A stretch of 64,000 nt of DNA from Flammeovirga agarivorans (GCF_012641475.1 NZ_JABAIL010000004.1:186001-250000), one strand, 5' to 3'; positions 36,003 to 45,436 are shown, counted from the first letter of the stretch. The notes: generated by a model from the sequence alone, not told the origin. Numbers and translations are program-made.

Positions 36003-36302
36003 TAATTGATAATTACTTATGGGTGATAAAGTGTGGTGACGCCTAAAAAGTATGACGTGTTATGTGATAAATATCTAAATCGGCTGCAATGATAGTATAA
36101 AATTGTTAATTGAAATAAGTTTTTAACTAGAAATTTACATTTACTTACGTTGATTAATAAAATCTTTTATTATGTTTGCAGCCGTTAAGACGATTTGGAC
36201 AAACTTATAACACCAAGTAATAACCTAATTCGTATTGATTGTGAGTGTGAACTCGTACCCAAGTATTTGAAACAAATTAACCTTATCAAACAAATTTACA
36301 CC
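36003..36302. other. Divergent intergenic region of the ligase/hydrolase cluster
   Basis: About 300 bp between the two diverging gene sets. It holds the plus-strand promoter at 36150-36178 and a 120-nt leader. On the minus strand I see only a weak TATCATTG match. A frame from 36195 continues upstream of the ATP-grasp gene but its residues look non-coding. Confidence 0.4.
36150..36178 (+). promoter_or_regulatory. Promoter of the ATP-grasp/GCS2 operon
   Basis: TTG at 36150-36152, 18 nt, TATGTTTG at 36171-36178: a full match to the Bacteroidota promoter pattern. Confidence 0.65.
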
Positions 36303-37421
36303 ATGAAAAAAATTGGTATCCTCTTTGGGAAAGAGCGTAGCTTTCCTCAGGCTTTTATTGACAAAGTAAATGAGATCGCTCCTAAAGGTATTATGGCTGA
36401 AGCTGTTTCTATTGATAAAGTAGTTCAAGGTGAAGCAAGTGACTATGCTGTAATCATCGACAGAATTTCTCAAGATGTTCCTTTCTATCGTGCTTTCTTA
36501 AAGAATGCTGCAAGTGCAGGTACTGCAGTAATTAACAATCCATTCTGGTGGAGTGCTGATGAAAAATTCTTCAACAACGCATTAGCGAAGAAAGTAGGTG
36601 TACCTGTTCCTAACACTGTTCTTTTGCCATCTAACCAATGGCCTGAAGACACAAATCAAGACTCTTTTACAAACTTGGCATTCCCAATGGATTGGGAAAA
36701 TATTTTTGAATATATCGGCTTCCCAGCTTATATGAAACCATTTGATGGTGGTGGTTGGAGAGACGTGTACAAAGTGACAAGTCCTCAAGATCTTTTTGAA
36801 AAACATGCTAAAACAGGTCGTTTGGTAATGTTATTACAAGAAGAGATCAAATTTACAGAATACTTCCGTTGTTATTGTTTAGGTGGTAAGCATGTACACA
36901 TCATGCCATATGCACCTGAAAATCCACATCATTTACGTTATGTTGTAGATCAAGAACAACCAACTGATCCTAAATTGTTAAAAACAATTGAAGAGTATGT
37001 AATCAAACTTAACCAAGCTTTAGGTTATGATTTCAATACTGTTGAATTTGCGATCAGAGATGGTATTCCATATGCTATTGATTTCTGTAATCCGGCTCCA
37101 GATGCTGGTTTAGAATCAGTAGGTCCTGAAAACTTTAAGTGGATTGTAGAGAACGCTGCGAAGTATGCTATTGAAAGAGCTGAGGCTCAAGTACCAGGAG
37201 AAAACAACTTAACTTGGGGTACTTATGTTCAAGATAGCATTAAAGAATCTTTATCAAATGCACCAGTAGTAAAGAAAACAGCTGCCAAAAAAGCACCTGC
37301 AAAGAAAACTACTACAAAAAGAACAGCTACAGCTAAAAAAGCTACAGCTGCTAAGACAACGACAAAAAAGGCAACTGCCAAAAAAACAACAAGAGCTAAG
37401 AAAGAGCCTGTATTGGCTTAA
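36303..37421 (+). CDS. ATP-grasp ligase with histone-H1-like C-terminal tail
   Basis: A 372-aa protein. I start at the ATG at 36303 (MKKIGILFGKERSF). Residues ~1-315 are a RimK-like ATP-grasp ligase: GVPVPNTVLLPSN linker, FPAYMKPFDGGGWRDVYKV nucleotide site, LLQEEIKFTEYFRCYCLG, and NTVEFAIRDGIPYAIDFCNP with the metal-binding acid and Asn. The last ~50 residues are almost only Lys, Ala, Thr and Arg (AAKKAPAKKTTTKRTATAKK and similar), like bacterial histone H1 tails, ending KKEPVLA. The tail should be disordered and positively charged. It is first in an operon with a GCS2 ligase, a glutamine amidotransferase and a further ATP-grasp-like protein. Confidence 0.87.
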   Translation: MKKIGILFGKERSFPQAFIDKVNEIAPKGIMAEAVSIDKVVQGEASDYAVIIDRISQDVPFYRAFLKNAASAGTAVINNPFWWSADEKFFNNALAKKVGVPVPNTVLLPSNQWPEDTNQDSFTNLAFPMDWENIFEYIGFPAYMKPFDGGGWRDVYKVTSPQDLFEKHAKTGRLVMLLQEEIKFTEYFRCYCLGGKHVHIMPYAPENPHHLRYVVDQEQPTDPKLLKTIEEYVIKLNQALGYDFNTVEFAIRDGIPYAIDFCNPAPDAGLESVGPENFKWIVENAAKYAIERAEAQVPGENNLTWGTYVQDSIKESLSNAPVVKKTAAKKAPAKKTTTKRTATAKKATAAKTTTKKATAKKTTRAKKEPVLA

Positions 37422-37442
37422 TCAATCTTGATAGATTTTGCT

Positions 37443-37482
37443 AAAGTATTACTTCTTTTTCGGAAGGAGTAATACTTTTCTT
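37443..37482 (+). terminator. Hairpin between ATP-grasp and GCS2 genes
   Basis: AAAGTATTACT (37443-37453) pairs with AGTAATACTTT (37469-37479), followed by TTCTTTC. It may be a partial terminator within the operon. Confidence 0.6.
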
Positions 37483-37555
37483 TCTACTAATAGATTACAC
37501 CTAACACCGAGTAAACCTTTTAATTTATTCTGCATCTTTTTTATTAAACCCAATC

Positions 37556-38710
37556 ATGAGTAAGAAATTTACATTAGGTATCGAGGAGGAATTCCAAACG
37601 GTATGCATGGACGATCTTTCATTAAAAGCACACCTGTATGAAATCCTTGATCAAGACAAAGCTTACTTTGCAGAACATGTTAAGCCCGAAATGCACAAAG
37701 CAGTACTAGAAGTAGGTACTCATATTTGTGAAAATATAGATGAGGCGAGACAAGATGTGATTCGACTACGAAATATGGCAGCTCAAATGGCTGCAGATCA
37801 AAATCAATATATTGCAGCAGCAGGTACTCATCCATTTTCATCATGGACAGAGCAGCTGATGACAGATGACCCTCGTTACAATCAAATTGTAAATGAACTA
37901 CAAGATGCAGCAAGATCCAATCTAATATTTGGGATGCATATTCATGTTGGGATAGAGGATCGTAATCAAGCACTTCATTTAATGAATCAGGCAAGGTATT
38001 TCTTACCTCACATATTTGCTTTTTCAACCAATTCACCTTTCTGGGAAGGACGTAACACAGGTTACAATTCTTACAGAACAAAAGTATTTGATAAGTTTCC
38101 TCGTACAGGTATTCCAGAATATTTTGAATCTGCAGCAAAATACGATGAGTATGTGGAAATGCTAAAAATCACCAATTGCATTGATAATGCTAAGAAAATT
38201 TGGTGGGATATCCGTATGCATCCATTCTATAACACGATTGAGTTTAGAATTTGTGATGTTCAGATGACGACCGAAGAAACTGTAGCCATAGCAGCCTTAG
38301 TACAAGCAATTGTTGCGAAATTAGATAAACTAATGCGTCAGAATCTTTCATTTAGAAATTATAGCCGTTCACTGATTAATGAAAATAAGTGGAGAGCAGC
38401 TCGTTATGGTATGGAGGATAAACTGATTGATTTCGGTAAGAAAAAAGAAGTTTTTTCGAAACAACTAATGTTAGAAATTATCGATTTCGTTGATGATGTG
38501 ATCGATGGGTTAGGAAGCCGTGAAGTAATTGAAGGTATTCCTGCTCTATTGGAAAAAGGTACTGGATCAAAACGTCAGTTAGAAATATTTGAACAAACTA
38601 ACGATTTAAAGGCAGTAGCAAGATACATTGTTGAAGAAACAAATAAAGATCTTGATGTTCAGTTACCTTGGTTAGTTGAAGAAAAGCAAAAAGAATTAAT
38701 CGTCGCTTAA
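37556..38710 (+). CDS. GCS2-family carboxylate-amine ligase (YbdK-like)
   Basis: A 384-aa member of the glutamate-cysteine ligase 2 family, which forms amide bonds from a carboxylate, often glutamate gamma-carboxyl, using ATP. Clear motifs: TLGIEEEFQTV at the N terminus, EVGTHICENIDEA, AAAGTHPFSSW, FGMHIHVGIEDRNQA and NTIEFRICDVQMTTEE. The length is normal. The first substrate cannot be read from sequence; Glu or a Glu-like acid is likely by family. It lies 17 bp before the glutamine amidotransferase gene and so probably works in the same pathway. Confidence 0.92.
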   Translation: MSKKFTLGIEEEFQTVCMDDLSLKAHLYEILDQDKAYFAEHVKPEMHKAVLEVGTHICENIDEARQDVIRLRNMAAQMAADQNQYIAAAGTHPFSSWTEQLMTDDPRYNQIVNELQDAARSNLIFGMHIHVGIEDRNQALHLMNQARYFLPHIFAFSTNSPFWEGRNTGYNSYRTKVFDKFPRTGIPEYFESAAKYDEYVEMLKITNCIDNAKKIWWDIRMHPFYNTIEFRICDVQMTTEETVAIAALVQAIVAKLDKLMRQNLSFRNYSRSLINENKWRAARYGMEDKLIDFGKKKEVFSKQLMLEIIDFVDDVIDGLGSREVIEGIPALLEKGTGSKRQLEIFEQTNDLKAVARYIVEETNKDLDVQLPWLVEEKQKELIVA

Positions 38711-38727
38711 ATAAGTAATTGATTTAT

Positions 38728-39537
38728 ATGAACCGTTTAAGGTTAGCAATTATCGATATGTATAACAAATTCCCAAATGAGGGTATGCGTTGTATCAAAG
38801 AAATTGTTGAAGAGAAAAAAGAGAATCTTTCTTACAAAATTTATGACCTTAGAGCAGAAGGTCAGTTACCAGACGATTCTTACGATATATATATATCTTC
38901 GGGTGGACCTGGAGATCCATCAGAAAATGAAGGGTGGGAAGATCAGTACTTTGATTTATTAGAAAAGTTATGGAACCATAACCTAACGAGTGAAAGAAAA
39001 AAGTATGTGTTCTTTATCTGTCATTCTTTCCAAATGGCGAGTAGATTCTTCAAATTGGGAACATTATCACCAAGAAATTCTACTGCTTTTGGAGCGATGA
39101 GTGTCCATAAAACAAAGGAAGGTAAAACCGATCCTATATTATCAGCGCTAGAAAATATCTTTTATGTTATTGATTCTAGAGATTATCAATTACTTGATAT
39201 TACGGAAGAGCAGTTAAATAGAATTGGTGCTCAAATTGTTTGTTTGGAGAAAAAAAGACCTCATACTACTTACCAAAGGGCTGTAATGGCCATTAGGTAT
39301 TCAGAGGAATTTTTTGGCACTCAATTTCACCCAGAAGCTGAAGCTGCAAGCCTATTAAAATTCTTTGGTAAAGAGGAGCAAAGAAAAACAATAACGGAGA
39401 AATACGGAGAAGAAAAATACAACAATTTAATTGATGTATTAGAAGACCCTGATAGGATTAATCTGGCGGATCGACCTATTATTTCTACATTTTTAAATAT
39501 AGCCATCGAAAAACTTCAAGAAGTAAGTACAATATGA
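38728..39537 (+). CDS. Class I glutamine amidotransferase (GATase1)
   Basis: A 269-aa cytosolic protein with the flavodoxin-like GATase1 fold. I start at the ATG at 38728; a TTG three codons upstream is less likely. Motifs: DIYISSGGPGDPSENEGWED, nucleophile segment FFICHSFQMASRFF with the Cys, and FGTQFHPEAEAAS with the catalytic His and Glu. The usual CxGxQ/H elbow is CHSFQ, with Ser for Gly. The C-terminal ~80 residues after the His are an extra helical part. It overlaps the next gene by 4 bp (ATGA), implying translational coupling. It may supply ammonia or hydrolyse a gamma-glutamyl bond. Confidence 0.87.
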   Translation: MNRLRLAIIDMYNKFPNEGMRCIKEIVEEKKENLSYKIYDLRAEGQLPDDSYDIYISSGGPGDPSENEGWEDQYFDLLEKLWNHNLTSERKKYVFFICHSFQMASRFFKLGTLSPRNSTAFGAMSVHKTKEGKTDPILSALENIFYVIDSRDYQLLDITEEQLNRIGAQIVCLEKKRPHTTYQRAVMAIRYSEEFFGTQFHPEAEAASLLKFFGKEEQRKTITEKYGEEKYNNLIDVLEDPDRINLADRPIISTFLNIAIEKLQEVSTI

Positions 39538-40739
39538 TCACTGAATTAAGAGAAAAATTTAATGATAAATACTCTTCTGAGAACTATGAAAAATTGAATT
39601 CATATTTCACAGATAAGTTTGGAGATGAAGTAGGGTTTAGAATGTGTGAAACACCAATTTTCTTTCCAAAGGCATTTGTAGGTAGATTAAAACAAGCATG
39701 TGATGATGTTGTTAGTGTTTTAAAAAGACCAGATTTTAAATCTATCACTGAAGAAGCTATTCCAAAAAATTGTTATGTACCTAATGAGGATGAGCATACT
39801 AATTTTTTAGCCGTTGATTTTGCCGTTTGTAAAAACGATCAAGACGAGTTAATACCTCAGATGATCGAGTTGCAAGGATTTCCTTCAATTTTTGCTTTTA
39901 ATATATTTAAGCAGCAAGGGTATAAAGAGGTATTTGGTTTAGAAGAAAACTTATCACCTTACTTCACAAAGTCACAAGACGATTATATTCAAAAATTGTC
40001 AAACGTAATTTTAGGAGGACATGATAAGGAAAATGTTATTCTGCTAGAGATCTTCCCTGAAAAACAACATACAAAAGTTGATTTTGCTGCTACCAAAGAA
40101 GTATTTGGAATTGAGACAGTTTGTATCACCAAAGTAATTAAAGAAGGAAAACATCTTTTTTATCGAAATGATAAAGGAGAGAAGGTTCATATAAAAAGGA
40201 TCTATAATCGATTAATTTTTGATGAAATTGATAGATGGGAACCATTAGACCTTCAATTCAGGTTAACCGATACCGATGTTGATGTAGAATGGGCAGGGCA
40301 TCCTAACTGGTTTTTTAGAATCTCTAAAAGTTTGATGCCTTATCTAGAAAGTGAATACGTACCTGAAACGAGGTTCCTTTCATCGTATGATAAATACCCA
40401 TCCGATTTAGAGAATTATGTTTTAAAACCACTCTACTCTTTTGCTGGAGCAGGGGTAGTTTTTAATGTAGAATCACATCATTTAGAGGCTATCGCACAAG
40501 AGGAAAAGCATAATTATATTTTACAGAAAAAGATCAATTATGCTCCAATTGTCAAAGCTGCAGATGAAGGAGATGTAAAGTTAGAGGTCCGAATGATGTT
40601 TACTTGGGCTGATAATCAAGAAAAACCTGAACTTATTATTAACCTTTGCCGTTTAAGTAGAGGTGAAATGATCGGGGTGAAGTACAACAAAAACAAAACA
40701 TTTGTTGGTGCTAGCATCGGTTTTATGGAAGCAGAGTAA
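39534..40739 (+). CDS. ATP-grasp-like conserved protein, last gene of the operon
   Basis: A 401-aa protein whose family I can only partly assign. The C-terminal half looks like a circularly permuted or degenerate ATP-grasp domain: ENYVLKPLYSFAGAGVVFNV resembles the ATP-binding strand pair, ILQKKINYAPIVKA the next strand, and LEVRMMFTWAD the metal site. The N-terminal half holds AVDFAVCKNDQDELIPQMIELQGFPS, probably substrate-binding. There is no signal peptide or membrane helix. Translational coupling to the amidotransferase gene suggests they form an enzyme pair, the amidotransferase providing ammonia or a glutaminase activity. A glutathionylspermidine-synthase-like fold is one possibility. 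Confidence 0.7.
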   Translation: MITELREKFNDKYSSENYEKLNSYFTDKFGDEVGFRMCETPIFFPKAFVGRLKQACDDVVSVLKRPDFKSITEEAIPKNCYVPNEDEHTNFLAVDFAVCKNDQDELIPQMIELQGFPSIFAFNIFKQQGYKEVFGLEENLSPYFTKSQDDYIQKLSNVILGGHDKENVILLEIFPEKQHTKVDFAATKEVFGIETVCITKVIKEGKHLFYRNDKGEKVHIKRIYNRLIFDEIDRWEPLDLQFRLTDTDVDVEWAGHPNWFFRISKSLMPYLESEYVPETRFLSSYDKYPSDLENYVLKPLYSFAGAGVVFNVESHHLEAIAQEEKHNYILQKKINYAPIVKAADEGDVKLEVRMMFTWADNQEKPELIINLCRLSRGEMIGVKYNKNKTFVGASIGFMEAE

Positions 40740-40765
40740 TACGTCCATAGATATGAAAATGAAAA

Positions 40766-40799
40766 AAGGGCTTATCCATAGTAAATGTGATAAGCCCTT
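40766..40799. terminator. Bidirectional terminator
   Basis: AAGGGCTTATC (40766-40776) and GATAAGCCCTT (40789-40799), with A and T runs on both sides, between convergent genes ending at 40739 and 40806. Confidence 0.85.
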
Positions 40800-40805
40800 A
40801 TTTTA

Positions 40806-41510
40806 TTAGAAGAAAAGTTCTAATAAAGCAGGAGTGACCAATGCGGTAAATATACCCATTAAACCAATGGACAATCCGCTGATAGCTCCTTCTAATACAC
40901 CCATTTGAATAGCTGCTGCAGTTCCAATTCCATGTGCACAAGTACCCATTGATAAACCCTTTGCAATGGGTTTCTTAATACCAACTTTTTCAATGACAAT
41001 CGGTCCAACGGTAGCTCCTAGAATTCCAACAATGATTACAAAAACAGCCGTCATGGAAGGGATACCGCCATTTTGTAGTGATACTCCCATGGCAATTGGA
41101 GTAGTGACAGATTTTGGTGCCATTGAAACAATAAGATCATAATCGGCACCAAATAGTTTTGCAACGATGATTACACTTACAACACCCATTACACTGCCAA
41201 TAAATGTTGCAGAAAGAATTGCAATGGCATTCTTACCAATAGTGTGTAATTGTTCATATAATAAGACTCCCAATGCTACAACAGAAGGCCCCAACATAAA
41301 ATGAATCATATGGGTGTTTTTCTGGTAAGTCTCATAAGGAACATCTGAATATTTTAAAACCACTATTAAACATAAGATCGTCAATAATACAGGGTTTAAT
41401 AGAGGGGTCTTTAATTTCTGATAGATGGCTTCAAATAAAATAAATAGACCTAATGTAGCTGCCAACGCAAAGGTCTCACTTTCAAACAAATGATTAATTA
41501 GCTCCGTCAT
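40806..41510 (-). CDS. LrgB/CidB-family membrane protein
   Basis: A 234-aa inner-membrane protein with about seven helices. Typical LrgB text: SMAPKSVTTPIAMGVS and MGTCAHGIGTAAAIQMG. It overlaps the LrgA-like gene by 17 bp. LrgAB/CidAB pairs are linked to autolysis control in Firmicutes, and LrgAB/PlsA-type proteins to pyruvate or glycolate movement in other organisms. Which applies here cannot be told. Confidence 0.93.
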   Translation of the reverse strand: MTELINHLFESETFALAATLGLFILFEAIYQKLKTPLLNPVLLTILCLIVVLKYSDVPYETYQKNTHMIHFMLGPSVVALGVLLYEQLHTIGKNAIAILSATFIGSVMGVVSVIIVAKLFGADYDLIVSMAPKSVTTPIAMGVSLQNGGIPSMTAVFVIIVGILGATVGPIVIEKVGIKKPIAKGLSMGTCAHGIGTAAAIQMGVLEGAISGLSIGLMGIFTALVTPALLELFF

Positions 41511-41853
41511 AGTCTTCGTCTTTTTTTCCTAATAATTGTCCTGTCCAACCTGCGGAGAACATAACAGCAAACATACTTACAACAATAACAACGGTAATCA
41601 TTAACCAATTTTCAGAGAGAAGATCCAGGTAATTCATCATACCCACACCAGCGGGAATAAAGAATAGAGACATTCGTCTAGTTAAAGAATGTGCCGCATC
41701 TTTTACCCAATCATAAGGTATAATTTTAGTATATAGACAAATGAATAGTATTATCATTCCAATCACATTGCCTGGAATGGGTAAGTCTGTTATTTCATTG
41801 ATTAGTGTACCCAAAGAAAGCATCACTAGGATCAACATAAATCCTCTTATCAT
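41494..41853 (-). CDS. LrgA/CidA-family holin-like membrane protein
   Basis: A 119-aa protein with four helices. I start at 41853 (MIRGFMLILVML) because the family starts this way; the longer frame to 41895 adds a Lys-rich stretch before it. Motifs: LPIPGNVIGMIILFICL and RMSLFFIPAGVGMMNYLD are diagnostic of LrgA/CidA. The C-terminal tail is acidic (GKKDEDYDGAN). Translated just ahead of the LrgB-like protein with a 17-bp overlap, as is usual for the pair. Confidence 0.92.
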   Translation of the reverse strand: MIRGFMLILVMLSLGTLINEITDLPIPGNVIGMIILFICLYTKIIPYDWVKDAAHSLTRRMSLFFIPAGVGMMNYLDLLSENWLMITVVIVVSMFAVMFSAGWTGQLLGKKDEDYDGAN

Positions 41854-41977
41854 TGTAGTTTTTGTTTTGATCTTATGACAAAGATAATAGACCAAATCTT
41901 TTGAAAACTGTAATGAAAATCATCTATTGGAATTATTAAAAAAGGGAATATTTACACTTTTAACTATGTAATACTGT

Positions 41978-44900
41978 TTAATTTACCATCACAAACGCTC
42001 CCCAGTAGTAGGGTTCAGGAAATTTCTTTTTCAATAGAATTTGGGCATTTTGGAAAGCTTTGGTCTTATCTTTTGTTTTAAACCATTCTTCATAAAAAGA
42101 CTTCATCAATTGTTGGGTAGCCTCATCGTCTACACTCCATAAACTCATGATTATAGATTTTACCCCGGCGATACTAAAAGCATATTGTAACCCCGAAATG
42201 CCATCTCCTTCAGAGAGGTCTGAAAGCCCTGTTTGACAAGCTGAAAGCACTAATAGTTCTGTATTATGAAGATCTAGGTTTTTTACTTCATATGCGGTTA
42301 AGATACCATCATTTCCTTGATCAAAGATGAGCTGTATTGGCGTCTTTTTTCTTTTGGATATCTCTGAAAAAAATAATCCAGATTTTAATAATGAATTATT
42401 CGAGACAGGATTTCTTAGCTTTTCAAGATAAAAACCATGAGTGGCAATATGTAGTATTGTAGGAGAGAAGCCTAAGTTTTTTAATTGTTTTTCTGAAGCA
42501 GTTTCTTGAGTGAGTAACGTTACATCCCAACCTTCTTTTTTGAAGATTATTGATGAGCTAATCACCTCTTTTTCAGTACCAGGTAGTTGAGGTAAATGAA
42601 AGTCATATCCTACCTCATCAATGGTATTATGGCTTCCTCTTTGATTTAATAATTGTTCTCTTTTTAAATCACTAAAAATTGGGTTGCCCATCAAAACAAT
42701 TTTCTTTTGATTAAAATGGACAGTATTTGTCTTTTTAATGGAGGCTGTACTAGTAACAATACTTATGTTATCTTCTTCAATTACATACTTTTCTGTTTCT
42801 GGGTTCTTTAATACATTTATGTTTATTGTATTAAATATACCGTCATTACTTAAGTATATTTTCTCTGCCGTCCAATTGAGTTCCTTTAGTTTATTTTTAA
42901 TTGGTAGCCAAAAGTGCTCATATGGGGGCGAAGATGCATTTTTTATCTTCAATTTAAACGATCGACTATTTTCATAAATAGAATTAGAAAAGGAGTTGAG
43001 TCCTTCATTTTCTAATAAATCGGCATTGTTTAGAACAACAAACTTAGGGTTTTTAGCTTCTGATGATAATAGAAGAGCACCGTAGTAATCTTTAGTTGAA
43101 TCAATGTTTTTTAGTTTAATAATTTCAATTGCAACCTCACCTTCGGAAAGGTTATTTTTTATTGATTCCCATTTGATCGCTTTCGTATATTGTACAGAGT
43201 CTTTGATATCTGCACTTGCGTATACAATAGATTTTTCAAGATTATTGATCTGTTGTACCTGTTCAAAAGGATCAAAATGTAAAGAATCTCTTTCCTGTTT
43301 TGTGAAAAAATTGGCCGCAGATAATTGAGAACGTTTTACAGCAAGATCATAGGCATAGTCCGTAAAATGGAGTTGTGTTCTGTAGTTGCCAAAAGATCGA
43401 ATTCTGTTTTTTCGTTTAATTTCTTCAGTAAGGAAAAACTTCCTATAGTTTAACTGAATATTATAACATTGATTGATCATTTTCTGCGATTGCACTCCCT
43501 CATTATGCATCATAATGCTATTGAAAAAGATAAAAACATCTTTGTTATTATGGATGAAATTGATCTTTTCATCTTCAGAAGTGAACTTTAATTTTTGATC
43601 AAATTGATTGAGTCTGTTTTGGGTTGCTTTAATGATGATATCTTCTGCCAACTTATTATTCCCATTTAACGAGTGAACATAAGCCAACCTTGCTTGGATA
43701 GAAGGATAATACACAGAGTTTTTTGAGAAAACATTTTCTAATCGTTGATATTCTTTTAATGCATTTAGATAATTGTTTTCATTCAGATAGATCAATGCTC
43801 TAGCATTAATTATATGTAACCGATGATACTCTTTAGGTATTATTTCTAATTGTTCAGAGATGTGATCTGCCGAATCATAAAAGTTGATGGCTAAATCGAA
43901 CTGCTTGTTCTTCTCTGCAATGATTCCTTTAAGGAAGAAATTTTTAATGTTGCTATAGTGATTATTACCAGTGATTTTTCTTGTATTATCATATATGGTT
44001 TCTAATTCTCCGTACTGCTTTTCATATTTACCCAAGGATAATTGTATTCTTATATGTGCCAATTGAAGCTTCTGATAATATATTGTATGCGTCAAATTTT
44101 CTTTTTCGAGATAGTTCAACTCTTTTCGAACAACATCTGTGACGGTATTTACCCTACCTAGAATTATACTTAATTCAACTAATGAAATCACCGCTTCTGT
44201 ATACTGCGGGGAGTAATGTTTGGCTTTTAATTCTACAAAGGCCATCATTTCTAAGAGAAATTTTTCAGCATTAATAAAGTCTCCTTTATACATCGCTAAA
44301 CTTCCTTTTAATCGTAAATGATAATATTGAACCTGTGCTTTATTGTACTCAATATCATCAGTTAAATCCAATAATGATTTTGCTTTATTGTAATGTCCTT
44401 GGCAAATATAAATATCCGCTAAGCTTAAGATAGCTTGAGCGTATTTATTTACATCATCATCATGTTTATTATATTTTTTGATGACCGTTTCAAATAAAGG
44501 AATAGCATTATTAAAATAGTTTTGTCTTTTATAAACTGTAGCGAGTTTAAAATTGGCATTATTGGTTAAGATATTATGATCTCCCAACATCTTTTGAGAT
44601 ACCTTTTGATACTTATTGTAGTAGTGTAATGCAATAGATAGTTCATTATTATAAAAATGAAGGTCACCTAATCGATACATAAGTTCTGCATACAAAACAC
44701 CTGTAGTACGATTATTTTTATCAAAAAACGCTTCAGTATCTTTTAGTAGTTTTTGAGCATTTTCATATTCATGTCTGTCTAGATAAAGCTTAGCCAACAA
44801 CACATTGATCCATTGATTATTGACTGCCATATGATTCCTCTTATCAAATGCCATATCTTTATTAAAAGTCATGGCTCTTTTGAAATAAGATAAACTGACA

Positions 44901-45436
44901 TCATATCTCATTAAACCTTGATACAATAAAGCCCAATTGATGTTAGTGGCATTATAATCCGGATGATTTTCTCCCAACGTTTTTGTGTAGATAATCTCTA
45001 CTTCATTAAGAAGGCTTTCAGCTTTTTCATATTCTCCTAACTGTATTAAGGCGAAGACTTTATAATTTAAAACGATTCCATAATCAGGGTACATCCAACC
45101 GGAGGAAATTTCTATGATACGTAAGGCTTCATCTAGAAAGTCCAAGGCGTGATTGTAATATCTAGCAGATATAAATATTTCGGAAGTTACGGTATATGGA
45201 ATGACTAACTGTATATTATCATCTCCAAATTTCTTTTTTGATTCCTCAATCCATTGAAGACACTCATTTTGTGCTTTAAGTATTTTGCCCTGATGAACCA
45301 ATTGATAAATAAAATCTGATATCCCTGCCGAATTATCGTTGGTATGTAAATTCGAAAACAGCCATGGACCGTCAGCGAAGGTATGTTGCTTTATGATGAA
45401 AAACGATATAAAAAGAAAAATGAATCTCACTTTCAT
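41978..45436 (-). CDS. Exported TPR-CHAT domain protein
   Basis: A 1152-aa exported protein with signal peptide 1-21 (FIIKQHTFADG). About 60-620 is a long row of TPR repeats (for example NHYSNIKNFFLKGIIAEKNK and YENAQKLLKDTEAFF), then a helical linker. The CHAT domain spans about 860-1152 with the caspase-like dyad intact: LHIATHGF (His1000) and VLSACQTG (Cys1067), ending YYWGAFVMVN as in the family. CHAT proteins are caspase-fold peptidases, often TPR-guided. The signal peptide places it outside the cytosol, where most described CHAT effectors do not act. The OmpA-like gene lies 77 bp upstream on the same strand. Confidence 0.9.
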   Translation of the reverse strand: MKVRFIFLFISFFIIKQHTFADGPWLFSNLHTNDNSAGISDFIYQLVHQGKILKAQNECLQWIEESKKKFGDDNIQLVIPYTVTSEIFISARYYNHALDFLDEALRIIEISSGWMYPDYGIVLNYKVFALIQLGEYEKAESLLNEVEIIYTKTLGENHPDYNATNINWALLYQGLMRYDVSLSYFKRAMTFNKDMAFDKRNHMAVNNQWINVLLAKLYLDRHEYENAQKLLKDTEAFFDKNNRTTGVLYAELMYRLGDLHFYNNELSIALHYYNKYQKVSQKMLGDHNILTNNANFKLATVYKRQNYFNNAIPLFETVIKKYNKHDDDVNKYAQAILSLADIYICQGHYNKAKSLLDLTDDIEYNKAQVQYYHLRLKGSLAMYKGDFINAEKFLLEMMAFVELKAKHYSPQYTEAVISLVELSIILGRVNTVTDVVRKELNYLEKENLTHTIYYQKLQLAHIRIQLSLGKYEKQYGELETIYDNTRKITGNNHYSNIKNFFLKGIIAEKNKQFDLAINFYDSADHISEQLEIIPKEYHRLHIINARALIYLNENNYLNALKEYQRLENVFSKNSVYYPSIQARLAYVHSLNGNNKLAEDIIIKATQNRLNQFDQKLKFTSEDEKINFIHNNKDVFIFFNSIMMHNEGVQSQKMINQCYNIQLNYRKFFLTEEIKRKNRIRSFGNYRTQLHFTDYAYDLAVKRSQLSAANFFTKQERDSLHFDPFEQVQQINNLEKSIVYASADIKDSVQYTKAIKWESIKNNLSEGEVAIEIIKLKNIDSTKDYYGALLLSSEAKNPKFVVLNNADLLENEGLNSFSNSIYENSRSFKLKIKNASSPPYEHFWLPIKNKLKELNWTAEKIYLSNDGIFNTININVLKNPETEKYVIEEDNISIVTSTASIKKTNTVHFNQKKIVLMGNPIFSDLKREQLLNQRGSHNTIDEVGYDFHLPQLPGTEKEVISSSIIFKKEGWDVTLLTQETASEKQLKNLGFSPTILHIATHGFYLEKLRNPVSNNSLLKSGLFFSEISKRKKTPIQLIFDQGNDGILTAYEVKNLDLHNTELLVLSACQTGLSDLSEGDGISGLQYAFSIAGVKSIIMSLWSVDDEATQQLMKSFYEEWFKTKDKTKAFQNAQILLKKKFPEPYYWGAFVMVN

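Noticed and set aside
36195-36302. N-terminal extension of the ATP-grasp protein
   Set aside because: Residues do not look like part of the fold, and it starts within about 20 bp of the promoter -7; MKKIGILFGKE is the natural start.
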